From: Pithys albifrons albifrons
Lineage: Eukaryota > Chordata > Aves > Passeriformes > Thamnophilidae
Reading direction: 5' to 3'
DNA length: 64,000 nt
Assembly (NCBI RefSeq): GCF_047495875.1
Contig: NC_092460.1
Location: 3,591,520-3,655,519 of the forward strand
The notes under the pieces are model-generated. The model was not told the origin of the DNA and made no database searches. It saw only the letters and a program-made list of their open reading frames with translations. This document shows, piece by piece, positions 48,602 through 60,668 of the stretch. The position numbers and the translations under genes were made by a program. Each line of letters begins with the position of its first letter. The stretch's first letter is position 1.

Positions 48602-49574
48602 TAATTGTTATTACCCTGAGTATTCCTGGGAATCCAGGGCTCACAGGATGGCAGGTTTCCTACCCCTTCTTACCTTTGATTTACAGTTTCATTAAGCAAC
48701 TCTGTAAGTGTGATAGAAAAACAAAGAACTAATGGTATCACTAAGGAGAAGGCAAGGCTAAAGTAGTATATTTGCTTAAAGCCAAGGATTTGCAGTGAAG
48801 AACAGTGTTGTACAAAGCAAAAATGCATCCTGAGCTGGTGCTGATGAGCCTGAAACACTTGTCTGGGCTTACTGAGTCTGGTATGTGGCACCTTCTGCAG
48901 CCCCTGTGCCAGGGGTTGGTGTGACCTGTGTGGCTCTGCCTCTCCCCCTGCTCATCCCCTCTGCCCAGGGCACCTGGGGACACACTGTGAGCACCCTCTG
49001 CCCATGGAGAAACATCTGTCAGCCCCTTTCATCAGCCCATTCCTGGTGTCAGGCTCCAGGCTGCTGCTCCTTCTGTTTCCCAGCCTCTTAAAGCTCAGTG
49101 GCACCACTCAATGCCTCTCCTGATCTATGAGTTATAAGCAGGACTGGCTTCTTTCAAGATTTACGAGATTTAGTTTGCTTTGAGCTCCTCACAGAATTTA
49201 CAAATGACATATAAACACAACAAACCCCCTGATTTGTGAGCTGGGTTGTGCAGCGCTCTACACATCTACACGTCCTTTTTTTTTTTTATGTTTAGGAGAA
49301 CCCTGCAGGGCTCCCTTCCATAAGCTGGGCTCACAGGGTTGCAGAGATGCTGCTGCAGGCAGGAAACCTGCTGGAATTTCCACTAACCCTGGCCCCCAGA
49401 GTTGCTTAGTAACTCTGAGTGGTTTCCCAGAAACAACCTCCAAGTACCAACCCCAAAGTCAAGCACAGCTTGTGCATCACCTCAGCTCGTGTCATGCAGT
49501 GAAGTAGGAGATGGCACTGCTGCATTTCAATATCTCTTTAGCAACTTATGCCCTGAGATGAATGCATGGATAGG

Positions 49575-49578
49575 TGTG

Positions 49579-49610
<32 letters not shown>

Positions 49611-49612
49611 AC
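49575..49612. repeat. Compound (TA)n(CA)n microsatellite
   Basis: About nine TA units run directly into about nine CA units. The junction is pure, so it is likely length-polymorphic. Confidence 0.95.
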
Positions 49613-50902
49613 AGGTGTTTATTTGATTCTGCTTATGCTCCTTTAGAAGGTGTGTTGTGAAATTGAAATTTACCCTTACAAATTGGATATTAATTGAGGA
49701 TATTAATGTAGATTAAATTCCTAAAGGAGGATAGAAAAAAAAAACCTCTAAATGTTCACATTTGAATTTGGTGATTTCTTCAGTGACAGATTTCAACCTG
49801 CCCAGTCCTTCTATACTTAACCCCCATTAAGGCAGAAGGGAAAAAACCTCAGTGTGGTATCAATGGAGGGAAAAGCTGCAATGGAGGGAAGGTAGAAGAA
49901 AAAGTGGACAGTGCTGAGCTTGGGTCAGGACTGGAATTAGCATTTGAGGCAGTGAGAACTGGGTAGCTCTATAGGATTACTTTAAATCAGGGTTAAATTT
50001 CTGAAATGAGTAAGAAATTGCTGTGTGATGAAAATTCAGTTATGTGTTTAGTGGCTTAAAATTTCAGACAAGTGAGGCATCAATGCTGCTGAAGGCAGTT
50101 ATGCAGGCAGACTATGACAGAAATAACTTCCTTTTTGAGTGCATTTTTCTCTAAATAAAGACAGACAACAGGAGCTAATAATTCAGACAACTCTATTGGA
50201 TAAGCTTGGGAATTGTCTCTTCTTAACTAAACTCCTCCCCTGCAGACAGCTAAATCAGTGCCCAAATCTGACAGTACCACATTGCTGTTCCTGCCTTCAA
50301 ATGCACCAGGCACAGGATGCCAGACTGGCAGGGATGCTGTGAAGGCACTGGAAGGGGGAGAAATGCAGCTATAAAGACAAAATGCAACCCTTTAACTGTG
50401 CTATCTTGCATTATATACTTATTTGAGGTTAAGGAAAAAAAAGGATGTTTGAATCACATCAGTGTGTTTCTATTTTAACAAGAAGACATCTAAGGAATAT
50501 TTTTTTTGTAGGAGTCAAATCACTGATTCAGTTGGTGTTCTTTGTGCCAAAAGTGACCATTCACCACCAAGTGATGCAGGACAGGACTCAACAGCCTGTC
50601 AGTGCATTTGGTTTTTTGTTGGGGTTGTTTGTTTTGGGTTTATTTCTGGTTTTCAATCATCAAAAAGCACTTTGAAGGCTTCAGTCTCTGCTATGGCAGC
50701 ACAGTTTTAAACTGGGGAGATTTCATCCCTGACAGGACAGCACAGCCTGAGCACAGCTATTATTCTGTCCCTGATACTCACATGGCATGGCCATGTAAGC
50801 CCATAACACTTCCAAAACACAGATATAAACCCCTCAATTGCTTGGAGCCCAAGCCAAGCTTCAATTTGGGTAATTGCATTCTGTCTATTTAAAATTCACA
50901 TG

Positions 50903-51127
50903 TCAATTTTGAGTTTGCTGTTGACTGAACTCTTCCTGCCTTTCTTCACTAAACCATCTGCAGGCTCTCAGGCAGTGGCTGCAGTTCTGCTCCCACGTAG
51001 TGGTTTCATCCCTGGGTGAGAGATGTTCAGGCTGCTCCAGTGCCATCAGCAGTTCAGGTGGCTCCTTGACTGCCTCCAGCCACTCTGGCCACCAGCAGCT
51101 GCTCCTCTTCCTCAGCCAGAGGGTCAC
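50903..51127 (-). CDS. Weak open-frame candidate
   Basis: A 74-codon reverse frame with WLRKRSSCWWPEWLEAVKE near the start and EERQEEFSQQQTQN at the end. It extends upstream to a stop after GGSAEAEV. Trp content is unusually high and a second reverse frame is equally open over 51040-51160, so coding status is doubtful. No family is recognised. Confidence 0.12.
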   Translation of the reverse strand: MTLWLRKRSSCWWPEWLEAVKEPPELLMALEQPEHLSPRDETTTWEQNCSHCLRACRWFSEERQEEFSQQQTQN

Positions 51128-54100
51128 CTCTGCCTCTGCAGAGCCACCTCAGCTCTGCCAGTTCCACCCCAGGACATGGCTGAGATTTATTTATTGTTAT
51201 TCTTGGCATCAACTCCCTTTAGAAGCACAGTCTGGAAGGAACCTTGTGCATTAAACTAAACTCTGTTCTCTGCTACCTTGGCAGCCAGAGCTTATAAAAT
51301 CCTGCTGGCCCATCCCTGGTTGTATTGCTCCCAACACTAAAATGGAAGGAAAACCTTTCCAGACAATATTAGTATAGATAAAACAGAGCAGGTCCTTTAA
51401 AGGAAGTGCTTTCAGGTGCAACAAAATACATTGATACACACTCAGTATAGGGTTCTTAATAATTTATAACACTGCTTAATTATCACTTCTAATAGGTACA
51501 TCCAACCTAAAAAATTGTCCACCCCTTTGGAGGTTCTCCAAGGGGTTTGGGCCTTCTATCTTGCTTTGACTACAATTTATCTTCCAGGTGCAAGAACATT
51601 GAACAGAACTTCAAGAATTTGGCACAAACTGTGAGAAAGAGGTTTTAGCAACTGCCACCTTAAGTGTGAGAAACTACACACCTAGAATAAAATCTAGAAA
51701 TACATAAAAAATCTTAATGCATCACTATGAAAGGCTGTTCCAGACTCTCCCTGCTTTAGTGGTGCAAACTGACCACAGAGGTCTGAGCTGGTGATCATTT
51801 CTGGCAGCTGGACTGTCTCCTCCTCTGGCCTTTAATATTCCAAGGGAATGCTCTTCACACCAGTGTGAACTTTGCTGCCAAAGCGCTGCAGAGCTGAAAG
51901 GTCCCAGCCAGCCCTGCAGAAAGGGCCCTGAATGAGGAGGGGAAAAGAAAAGATATATTTTTGCCTTTTATCCTGAACTTTCCATGAGGCAGCCAAGGCG
52001 AAGTTGAAGCTTTCCACCAGCTCCAGATAATTCATGACATGAAGGAGAAAAGGAAGATATAACAGCTACTCCTTGCTGAATATATTGCTGAAGAGCAGTG
52101 GCTGAAAAGCTCCATTGCACAATTACAGGGAGAGAGTCCTGGAGCCAACTGTAATTAAAGTTCTTTTGACATTACAGTAAATCCTTAGTAGTGGTGTCTT
52201 ACTGCAGCTTTCTTTGACTTGCAGGGCTGGGATGCCCACCGGGAATGGGGAGAAACCCTCCCTGCCAACTCTCTTGTATGCTCTCCTTCTTTGTAATTAG
52301 CCTGAGTCAACACCACTCACAAGACACTCGCTGGATACTCAGCTCTGCCTGCACTGTTGTCACTCAGAGTCCTTTTTTAAACAGTTGATAATTATCTAGA
52401 CAATAAATACATCTTCCCATCACCCTGCTGTGCCCTTGGTTCCATTGTGTCCTTGTGTCTGAGCACCAACATGTCCATGTGTTGGACAAGGTGCCCTCAC
52501 TGGAGGGTTTTCTCCTTTAGCTGCAGAGATAACCAGCCACATATTGCTTGATTAAAGCCAGATGAGATGTACAGTGCAATTAATAAGGATGTAATTCACT
52601 ATATCTAAGTCTCTCATGCTTAAAATTTGCTGAAATTCTGTATTAATAGGCTGTGCCCAGCAATGTCAGTGCTGTAGTTTTTAAAGTCTTTGGTGTGTGT
52701 GATTTAGTGGATTTTAAGCTGCTTTGGGTTTGTGGGTTTTTTTAGATGTAAACCAAGGAGAGAAAACCATGCACCCCATTCACCCAACTCAGAAATGCAG
52801 TCCAAAAAGAGGACCACACATATTAATAATAACAGGCATGACATTTTCAGTGTTCTCTTCTCTTTGATATCTATTTACCTTGCAACAAATCTTGGTTCTT
52901 AAATATTAACAGTGTAAATACTGAAGATTTGCAGACCTTGGAGTATCTCCAAAAACAAGATATCCAGTGACATTCAGATGTCACTCTCCCTTTAAATTCA
53001 GATATTTGTTTCTCATTTTTTCAGCATTTGTAAAAATAAGTCAGAAAATGCATATGAAAGAAACCTGTAGTAAAGTAAAGAAAAAAAATATATAAAATAT
53101 GAGAATTCTAAAGCAAAAAGGGAAGAAGGAATAGGAAACAGCTCAGACAAAACTGCTGGTAACAGGTTTAGTGTCCCCTTTACTTCTGAAGGAAGTTCTT
53201 CACCTGTGCTCTCATAAGCAGAGTTCAAAATAAGCACCACACCTTGGGATGTTACCCAAAGGTGCTCAAACTGAGTGAGGAATTAGGGCTAATTAACTCT
53301 GTTCAAGCCACTGAGATGGCATTTATTTGCATTCCTTTAATTCTTGGGTTACCCTGATAATACAGAATTATAAATTTATACGGAGGTTGCCTGCAGTATC
53401 TGGAAGTGGGGGCCCTGATGAGATAGTTTTTTAATCTAGTTTGTTCTGAACAAACTAGAACTGGGCAGAAAAACATGACAAGTTTCTCTTCTTTTTTTTT
53501 TTTTTTAAATTTTTTTTCCTGGAAGAACACAAAATTGTGCAATATGTGCAGTTGTCCCTTAACTTTGCTTCTGTTCAGCTGATGTCCATTAAAAAAAAGA
53601 AAAAAAAGACCCAATAATGGCCATAGAATAACCACTTAAGCCCAGATAAGCCAAGAAATGTCCTGATAAACAGAAAATCAAGGTCGGATCCCCATTGCCA
53701 GTGGGATGGGGATGTTTGTGGGGGAAATGCAGCCACCCCAAATGCCAGGCTGGCTGCCAGGGCTTGGCTGCCAACTCCAGAACTTCTGTTTGCTGAGCTG
53801 ACAAGAGGGATGTTCTTCCAAAGGACTGACCTGCCTTCAGAAACAGCCTCGTGGCTGATGGGCACTGCCAGGAGAACAGCTCAGGATAAAAACCAAATGG
53901 GGGGACTTGGTGTCCCTGACACGTGGGGTGAAATTCTGTCAGGTCTAAATGCTGTTTTCATTTTTTCATGGGACTATTTGTCTCGAGAAATACAAATAAC
54001 GGGGACAATCTGTAATATTTAGCCTGCCAATGAGCTAAGAAAAAGAGGACTGACTTACTGAATTACTAATTTTGGTTATTTCTGAGTGTTCTAAAAACAT

Positions 54101-54285
54101 GCCCCAGGTTATTAAAAATTAAATCATCAACAAGATGTTGAAAACATATGTTTTCACTATGCTGTGTCTGAAAACCTCTCAGAGGCTGGATGCATTCAAG
54201 TAGGTTGGAATCTGTGGCAAACAGTCATTCTGAGCTCCTCCATAAAACAAAAATCATCTAAATGGAAACAGGCCACCAGTAATGA

Positions 54286-54290
54286 AGGGG
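54286..54290. repeat. 5-bp target-site duplication, left copy
   Basis: AGGGG directly before the LTR start, repeated at 54917-54921 after its CA end. Confidence 0.85.
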
Positions 54291-54916
54291 TGTTATGGGT
54301 TCACCCAGGTGGGCCTAGATTTGGGCTCTGAAGTCTGGACTAGGCTGAAGCTGTCAGCTGACTTGAGCTGGGCTGAGCTGACAGCTGACCTCTTCTAGTC
54401 AGTAATTTTGTATTCCATACCACACTATGACATCATCTCCAGGGCAGTAGGAACCAGTGTGGGAGTGGTTAAGGCAGTCTCTTCTCAGCCTCCTCTTGGG
54501 AGGACGCACGATGCTGTCCCAGGGGGGATGGAGAGGACCAGGCCCATCACTGGCTCACAGGGGATCTCAGGAAAGTAAAATGTGTTGTTCTGGGTCTCTC
54601 CTTTCTGCTTGGGTTTGTCTCCCTGGGGAATAAGCTTCTTCTTAAGTAATGTGTAGTTAAGACAGTAGAATTTGTGTGTTCGTTAAGAAGTTGAGGTGGG
54701 GAACTTGTTGTTGTAGACTTGTGTGAGTGTATATTTGTACTCTCTTCTAATTGTCTCTTTCTTTCTGTGAAAAATATATGTAGATTTAGTATAAATGCAG
54801 TTTGAAGTGGTTTTTTTTCTTTCCCCTCTCTTTTCCTCCCTTTCCCTGGTGTTAGGAGGGAGGCTTTTCTCTCTGTGCTTGGGGGGGTTGGCAGTTGCTT
54901 ATCTCAAACCAAGACA
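54291..54916 (+). mobile_element. Solo endogenous-retrovirus LTR (626 bp)
   Basis: The element starts TGTTATGGGTTCACCC and ends CTCAAACCAAGACA, giving the TG...CA ends of a retroviral LTR. It is flanked by perfect 5-bp copies AGGGG (54286-54290 and 54917-54921), the duplication length typical of ERVL-class insertions. A CCATACC box (54415-54421) and TGACATCA (54428-54435) correspond to the promoter-side boxes of the other LTR here; this sets the + orientation. No gag, pol or env sequence adjoins, so the provirus was lost by LTR-LTR recombination. A canonical AATAAA is not present, and TATAAA lies near 54790. Confidence 0.9.
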
Positions 54917-54921
54917 AGGGG
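54917..54921. repeat. 5-bp target-site duplication, right copy
   Basis: AGGGG directly after the LTR end. The identity of both copies means the insertion is not very old, or the site is conserved by chance. Confidence 0.85.
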
Positions 54922-57895
54922 TTTCCAGATAGATTTGGATTGGAGCAAACAGTGTTCTAATGTGTAAATTATACTGGATATTTCAGGGTAGCCCTGACCT
55001 AATGAGCACAAGTAACTGCACTGATAGGTGAACACAAACATGCTTTCAAAAACTTCACTTTAATTTGCTTATTTTGGCAAGTAAAGTATAAGTATGTGCT
55101 CATCCCTCACTTAAAACTCTGCATTTCTTTTATTGAAGTGTGGCATCCTCTTCACACAGCTCTTCTCCTCCCTTCTCCTTTCTTACCAAGCTGTTCTTTC
55201 AGCTTTGAGTTATTCCCTCTTTCACCAGCAGAGTGGAGGCAATGAAATATGTCAAAAAGATGACTGGAGCCCAGCAGGTCCTAACAGAAGTTCTTCTGAT
55301 CCACAATGTACCTCAATTACTGAAGAAATTTTCCTTTTTTTTAAAAAAAACCAAAATAATATTTCATTAAGAGGAGGAGTAAAGGATCAGAAATCCCTTG
55401 ATAGTGTCAGTGCTCAATCCCTCTGGATAAGACCCTACAGACTCCTCTAATTATTCACAAAACATTTTGAGCAGATGTCCACAAAATAAATTATCTGCTG
55501 TCTGCCAAAAACTACTCCTGGCAGGCAGTGGAGCAGGTAAATAAAAGGAGAGGTTGAAAACATGAATAAAACATGAAGAGAACAGCTTAGGGCATTTTGA
55601 TCCTCATGAATTCAGAAGCACCAATTGAATCCATGGAGGTGCAGAAGGCAGGGGAGGGACAACAGAGAGGGAAAACATGTTGGAAGGAGCAGCTTTGGAG
55701 GAAACATTTGCTGGTGTTGGTGGTGATCGCTGTGCCAAGTCACAAAAAGCCCTTCAGGACAGAGTTTGGAGCATCTCCCATGGGAGACAGAGAGGCTGCA
55801 CTGCCAGCATCAGTCTGAAAGTCTTATGGACCAGCACCTTGGATCCTTAGATTTAGCAAAAGTTGCTAAATCCTGCTCTTCTGCCATTGCCAAGGATGGC
55901 TTTGTATAATTTAACCTTAGTTTGGTAATCTAGTAAAAAATATTTAATCTGTTCCCCTTCCTCCCAGGAACGTGCACGACACTTCCCTAAGAAATCCAGG
56001 TTGTTCCACACCTTTAAAATCACAAAAACAGGTCCCTACAACAAGGCTGAACGTTGCAATGAGTCAGTTTGCAAAGAGAAATGCTATTTAAGGAGTGAGA
56101 AATGCTATTTAAGGAGTGAGTTTTAGCTTTTCAAACAATCAGCCTGACGTTGGCACATATTTTAAAGATCCCATCTTTAAGAACTGTCTGTGTGGAATCA
56201 TTTCAGTGAGGTCGATACAGATTCAAATCAAAGAAAATATCAACTATTTGAGAGGAAGGGGCTTCCCAGAGGCTTTGTATTGAGTTAAAGTTTACTATTC
56301 TGTACTTTTTCATTGATTAATGAAAATATTACAGTATTTTAGGAGCAGGTGTTGTCCTTCATCCATACCAAAGTGTTACCATGCTGGACAAAATGCTCTG
56401 GTTTGCTGTTTCTAAGAGAAAGAACATGTAAAGTGGGAACATTCATGAGGATGGTAAATCTAAACAGCAAGAAATACGAATGAATAATTTTGGCTTATGG
56501 AAAAGGTTGTCCCATAAGAGGTAGAGGAAAAGATGGGAGGACAGAATAATTTGAAAATTGTGATTAGAAGAAGTTTCTGGGTAGGTAGGAAACTTCATAA
56601 ATAATGGACCAGATTTATTCATGGTGGCTTCATTAAAAGCAGGGATAAATTAGTGCCAAGCAGAAATCTGCTTTTTTGCAGTGGTTTTGACCTGTTCAGT
56701 GGAGCCATTGTAGTTACTAATTCATACAGGATGATACATAATTGGGGTGCCCAATTAGGAGAGCTGAGTTTCGGAAATGACAATGTTCTCTTTCCTTCAG
56801 GGATCTGTAATTTATTCCATTACCTTGAACTTGCATTACACAATATGCCAAAATAAAATTTGCAAATGTTCTGTTAAATCCTGCTATCTTTGGTTCATAC
56901 TGGATGTGTGAAGGAAACATGTCGAGAGGATTAAAAATATGGGAAAGAATTACCATTTTAATACATTTGACTTGTCCACAAAGAGACAATAGAAGGTTTT
57001 CAGCCTCAGTAAATCCACTTTAATACATGTAAAGAGTTCATAAAAAGTTCTTCTACCCCATTGTTTTCATGAAAGCAATAGCAGGATGCTCTGTGCTAGA
57101 AAGGCCAAAATTAGTTTACCAAAGAAATCTGAAGGCTTAGTTTGGTTTGCAGGGACAGATTCCCTTCCCATCTTTTATTCCACTGAAATATTTCCTTACT
57201 GCATTAATTCAGGTGAAATCTGATGCATAAACTGCCAGCAGAAGTATCAACACCTCCAAAAGTGTGGCTGATGCCACATTTCCCTGCACTTTGAAATTCC
57301 CAACATAGAATTTGGCTAATGGCTTTCCTTTCTGTGTGTTGACTCTTCAGGCTGCTGAGATATTAGGATAATAAGTGTTTAAAGAAAAGAAGGATCTATT
57401 TATACAGAATCAATAAAGCGTTGCCACGGGAAACCTGAAGCTCTCCAAGGGAGGTTTCCTGGAATAGAGGATTTTCCAGGGAAGAGAGTGGTTTGAACAT
57501 GTTTGGTTCTTTGTGATTGTTGCTGTCATTGCTTTCATTCATGTGCTGCTCAACCCTGCCTGCTCCAAGGGAAGAATTCTCCTCATGAGGATCATTAAAC
57601 AGCAGAAACTGGAAGAAATTACTTGCTGGGATGTCCCATGAATGTTCCAGAGGCTGGAGAAGAGAGAGCTGTGCAAGCAGCAACTCAGCAATGGGGAAAG
57701 AGCTGGGGAGGGCTTGGGTGTGCCTTTGGGGGACCTTTGAGTGTGCTGGGGAATTCTGGGGAGGGCATGAGAGCTCTGGGGAAGATGATGATGAGCATGT
57801 TATGGTCAGCTTGCTGGAGCTCAGAGGAGAAAGCGTTTTTCCTCACAGCTTTTGTGCCTGGACAATGTTCCTGACCCTTGGGGCTGAGCTGTGCA
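54922..57895. other. Non-coding AT-rich sequence
   Basis: No gene or repeat ends other than the short tandem at 56076-56117. Confidence 0.5.
56076..56117. repeat. 21-bp tandem duplication, 2 perfect copies
   Basis: The unit GAGAAATGCTATTTAAGGAG plus T occurs at 56076-56096 and 56097-56117 without difference, with three more bases of a third copy. Confidence 0.95.
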
Positions 57896-57970
57896 GGAGG
57901 AGTTGGACTTTGATGGCCTTATGGGTCCCTTCCAACTCAGGATATTCTGTGATTCTGTGGTTCTATGATC
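57896..57970 (+). mobile_element. CR1 LINE, short 3' end
   Basis: Runs from GGAGGAGTTGGACTTTGATG through CCCTTCCAACTCAGGATATT to ATTCTGTGATTCTGTGGTTC tail units. Only about 75 bases are clear. Weaker similarity may extend back to about 57830. Confidence 0.8.
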
Positions 57971-57999
57971 TGTTTTCAGTGTAACATTGCTATTTTCAC

Positions 58000-58060
58000 A
58001 GGATCACAGGATATTCTAAGTTGAAAGGGATCCAACAATGATCATCAAGTCCAGCTTTTA
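58000..58060 (-). mobile_element. CR1 LINE, short 3' fragment
   Basis: On the - strand the terminal block reads TTCAACTTAGAATATCCTGT with the preceding CTGGACTTGATGATC. It lies tail-to-tail with the fragment at 57896-57970; 29 bases separate them. Confidence 0.65.
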
Positions 58061-58880
58061 GGTGAATGGTCCATCCAGTGATCAAACCTGTAGCCTTGGT
58101 GTTATGTTTGTGTTTGGATGGCATGAACTCCAGAATGTCCATGAAAGACCATTTATATATTTTTCCAGGGTTTGGGGAGGATTTGTTATCTGTAACATGT
58201 GGCACTGTTGTCTTCTGTTGCTACAATGAGCAAATCATCACCAGCCTCTAAAATATGGTGATAAACTGGAGGCTTTTCTAGTGAATAATGCAGGATTTTT
58301 CTATGGGGCCAGCAAGCCTTTAGGCACATGTGTGGTACAATAAATAGGTTTGTTGTAACCATTTCTGCCTCCCTACAAAGCCAACATAGCTGGATAGTAA
58401 GCCCAGTGCAAGGACCTGGTCGTGCTCCTGTGCATTCCGTGTGATGAGATCTGAGGTGCCAGTCCTGGTGTCGCTGCTGCCTCAGAATTCAGTGTACAAT
58501 GCAATGAGTTGGAACAAAGCCAGAGAGAGACATCCCTGAATGTCAGAAATGGGATCTTTGATGTGATTCTGGATGCACAGCCAGCCAAAGAAGTTCGGTC
58601 CCTCTTCAAAGCCATGATGCAAGTATTGTAATGCAGATTACATCGATTTGCTCCCAGTTACTGACAGCTCGCAGGGATCTTAAAGATTCTCCACAGCACC
58701 CATAGAATAAAGAGCTCTCTGCATGAAAAGGAAGCTGTATTTTCATGCAGATGACAGATCATAAAAATAGCATCAATGTTATCATATATGTAAGGCACAA
58801 TTCAATTTTGTACAGGGTATTTTATGACCATGACAGGGTTCAGCTTACAGCATAAAGAGTTCTTACACCTGGCACTTGAG
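58061..58880. other. Non-coding sequence between CR1 fragments
   Basis: No gene or repeat recognised. The reverse frame 58373-58615 has no domain. Confidence 0.5.
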
Positions 58881-58965
58881 CACATGGTTTAGTGATGAAC
58901 ATGGGTTGATGGTTGGACTTGATGATCTTAAAGGTCATTTCCAGCCCTAATGATTCCATGATTCA
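58881..58965 (+). mobile_element. CR1 LINE, short 3' end
   Basis: Has the CR1 subfamily wording CACATGGTTTAGTGATGAAC, then GGTTGGACTTGATGATCTTA and the terminal ATTCCATGATTC. About 85 bases survive. Confidence 0.8.
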
Positions 58966-59682
58966 AGCATATCTCTAATGCTGCTGGCTCCAACACCTGC
59001 TTAAGTACTCACTGGTTATGTTTTTGTAATTAATGCCTTGCAGAGAGGCAATAGAAATGCTGACTTGCAATACAGCAGTAAGTTTGCTGTGGTTCCAGGC
59101 TCTCCTTGTGCAGGAGTGGGGTGCAGGTATATGATGAATGAGAGTTGAGAAGATTCTACAATAAATACTGGAAATCCCAAAGCAATGCCTACTGAAGCAT
59201 AAAGGAAGTACAGCACCAGGCCATAATTCAAAGCAGCACTCCATTTACAAATGGAATAAGAGTAATAGAAAAGATTAACTTTCATAGGAAATTACAGTCT
59301 GTGTGTGTGTAAGTGCCTGTTTTATGAAGTTCAGCTTCCTACAGGCTTTATGTCTCTGCATCAAAGTTACCAGAATGCTGTGGGATTGCAGCTCCATTCA
59401 GTGATGTTTGGGCACTGTGTATCAACTGCAAATACATCTGTGTGTTTAAAGCTTAGCCATGAAACAAGCACTGTAAACTGCAGTGTGTGCCTATCTCTTT
59501 TATTTGCATGTAAAGACACCTGCAGGCCTTTGGGACCACACCTGAACATGGCTATGGCTGTTTATACACATTTACAGACAGAGGGAATGGTCTCCAAAAT
59601 CTGCTTTTGTATGGAGAGAAGGAAAGGGGTTAGCTACAACTCATCCAATACCATAAAATCTGCTCTGGCCTCTCCAGCTCCT
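58966..59682. other. Non-coding sequence between CR1 fragments
   Basis: AT-rich. The forward frame 59305-59688 (127 codons, Cys/Leu/Ser-rich) has no recognised domain and ends where the next CR1 begins. Confidence 0.45.
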
Positions 59683-60147
59683 CATTGAGGTGCTGGAGCG
59701 AGTCCAGAGAAGAGCAACAAGGCTGGAGAAGGGACTGGAGCACAAGTGCTGTGGGGAGAGGCTGAGGGAGCTGGGGGTGTTCAGCCTGGAGAAGAGGAGG
59801 CTCAGAGGTGACCTCAGCACTGTCTGGAACTGCCTGAAGGGAAGTTCTGGCCAGGTGGGGGTTGGTCTCTTCTCCCAGGCACTCAGCAATAGGACAAGGG
59901 GGCACGATGGGCTCAAGCTCTGCCAGGGGAAATTGAAGTTGGAGATGAGAAAAAAATTCTTTGCAGAGAGAGTGCTCAGGCATTGGAATGGGCTGCCCAG
60001 AGAGGGGGTGGATTCACCATCCCTGGAGATTTTTAAACTGAGCTTGGCCGTGGCACTGAGTGCCATGATCTGGTAAAGGGACTGGGGTTGGACTCGATGG
60101 TCTTGGAGGTCTTTTCCAACCCAATCAATTCTATGATTCTATGATTA
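59683..60147 (+). mobile_element. CR1 LINE, young 5'-truncated copy lacking a 12-13 base UTR block
   Basis: Begins in ORF2 at the [14 protein letters not shown] motif and is open for 128 codons to the natural ORF2 end (60076). Its 3' UTR lacks the ACCAAGGGTTGG block present in the 13.9, 17.9, 29.4 and 37.0 kb copies, so it marks another subfamily or a private deletion. It ends with two ATTCTATG units. Confidence 0.95.
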
Positions 60148-60378
60148 TTAGAGGACAAAGTGATGCAATAGGAAACCTTCCCACAAACTGTGATTCACTG
60201 CTGGAAGAATTGCCTGAGTGGCAAAAGGTGCTTCACTTTCTGAACCTACAGATACAAGTTCAGTGGGTGCTCACCATCAGGATTTGTTTCTTTGCTGTTA
60301 CAGTGGATTCAAATGGATAAATGAGTTGAAGAGACTGGCCAGCAATTGCAGCAGAGTCTAAAACTTGTGTCTTTTGAG
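60148..60378. other. Spacer between two CR1 elements
   Basis: About 230 bases of ordinary sequence between oppositely oriented CR1 copies. No feature seen. Confidence 0.6.
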
Positions 60379-60668
60379 TCACAGAATCTCAGAATCATAG
60401 AATGATTTGGGTTGGAAGAGATCTTAAAGCCCATCCAGTTCCACCTCTGCCATAGGCAGGGGCACCTTCCACTAGCCCAAGGTGCTCCAAGCCCTGTCCA
60501 GCCTCGCCTGGGACACTTCCAGGGATGGGAAATCCACAATCTCCCTGGGCACGCTTGTGCTAGAGCTTCACCACCCTCACAGTAAAGAATTTCATGCTAA
60601 AATCTAATCTAAACCTACCCTCCACCTTAAGGCCATTCCCCCTTATTGTGTCACTTCATGCCCTTAGA
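60379..60668 (-). mobile_element. CR1 LINE, old 3' fragment
   Basis: On the - strand it covers the end of ORF2 and 3' UTR up to the terminal block (rc of AATCATAGAATGATTTGGGTTGG). It carries the GGTGCCCCTGCC and AAGTGTCCCAGGCGAGGCTGG wording of the old subfamily. It is tail-to-tail with the young copy at 59683-60147. Similarity fades between 60668 and 60690. Confidence 0.9.

Larger units (their letters stand above)
48602..54285. other. Non-coding sequence
   Basis: Contains a TA/CA microsatellite and a GC-richer patch at 50990-51180. There the reverse frame 50903-51127 (74 codons, Glu/Gln-rich end EEFSQQQTQN) is the only mildly interesting open frame. T-rich sequence lies at 53490-53520. Confidence 0.45.
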
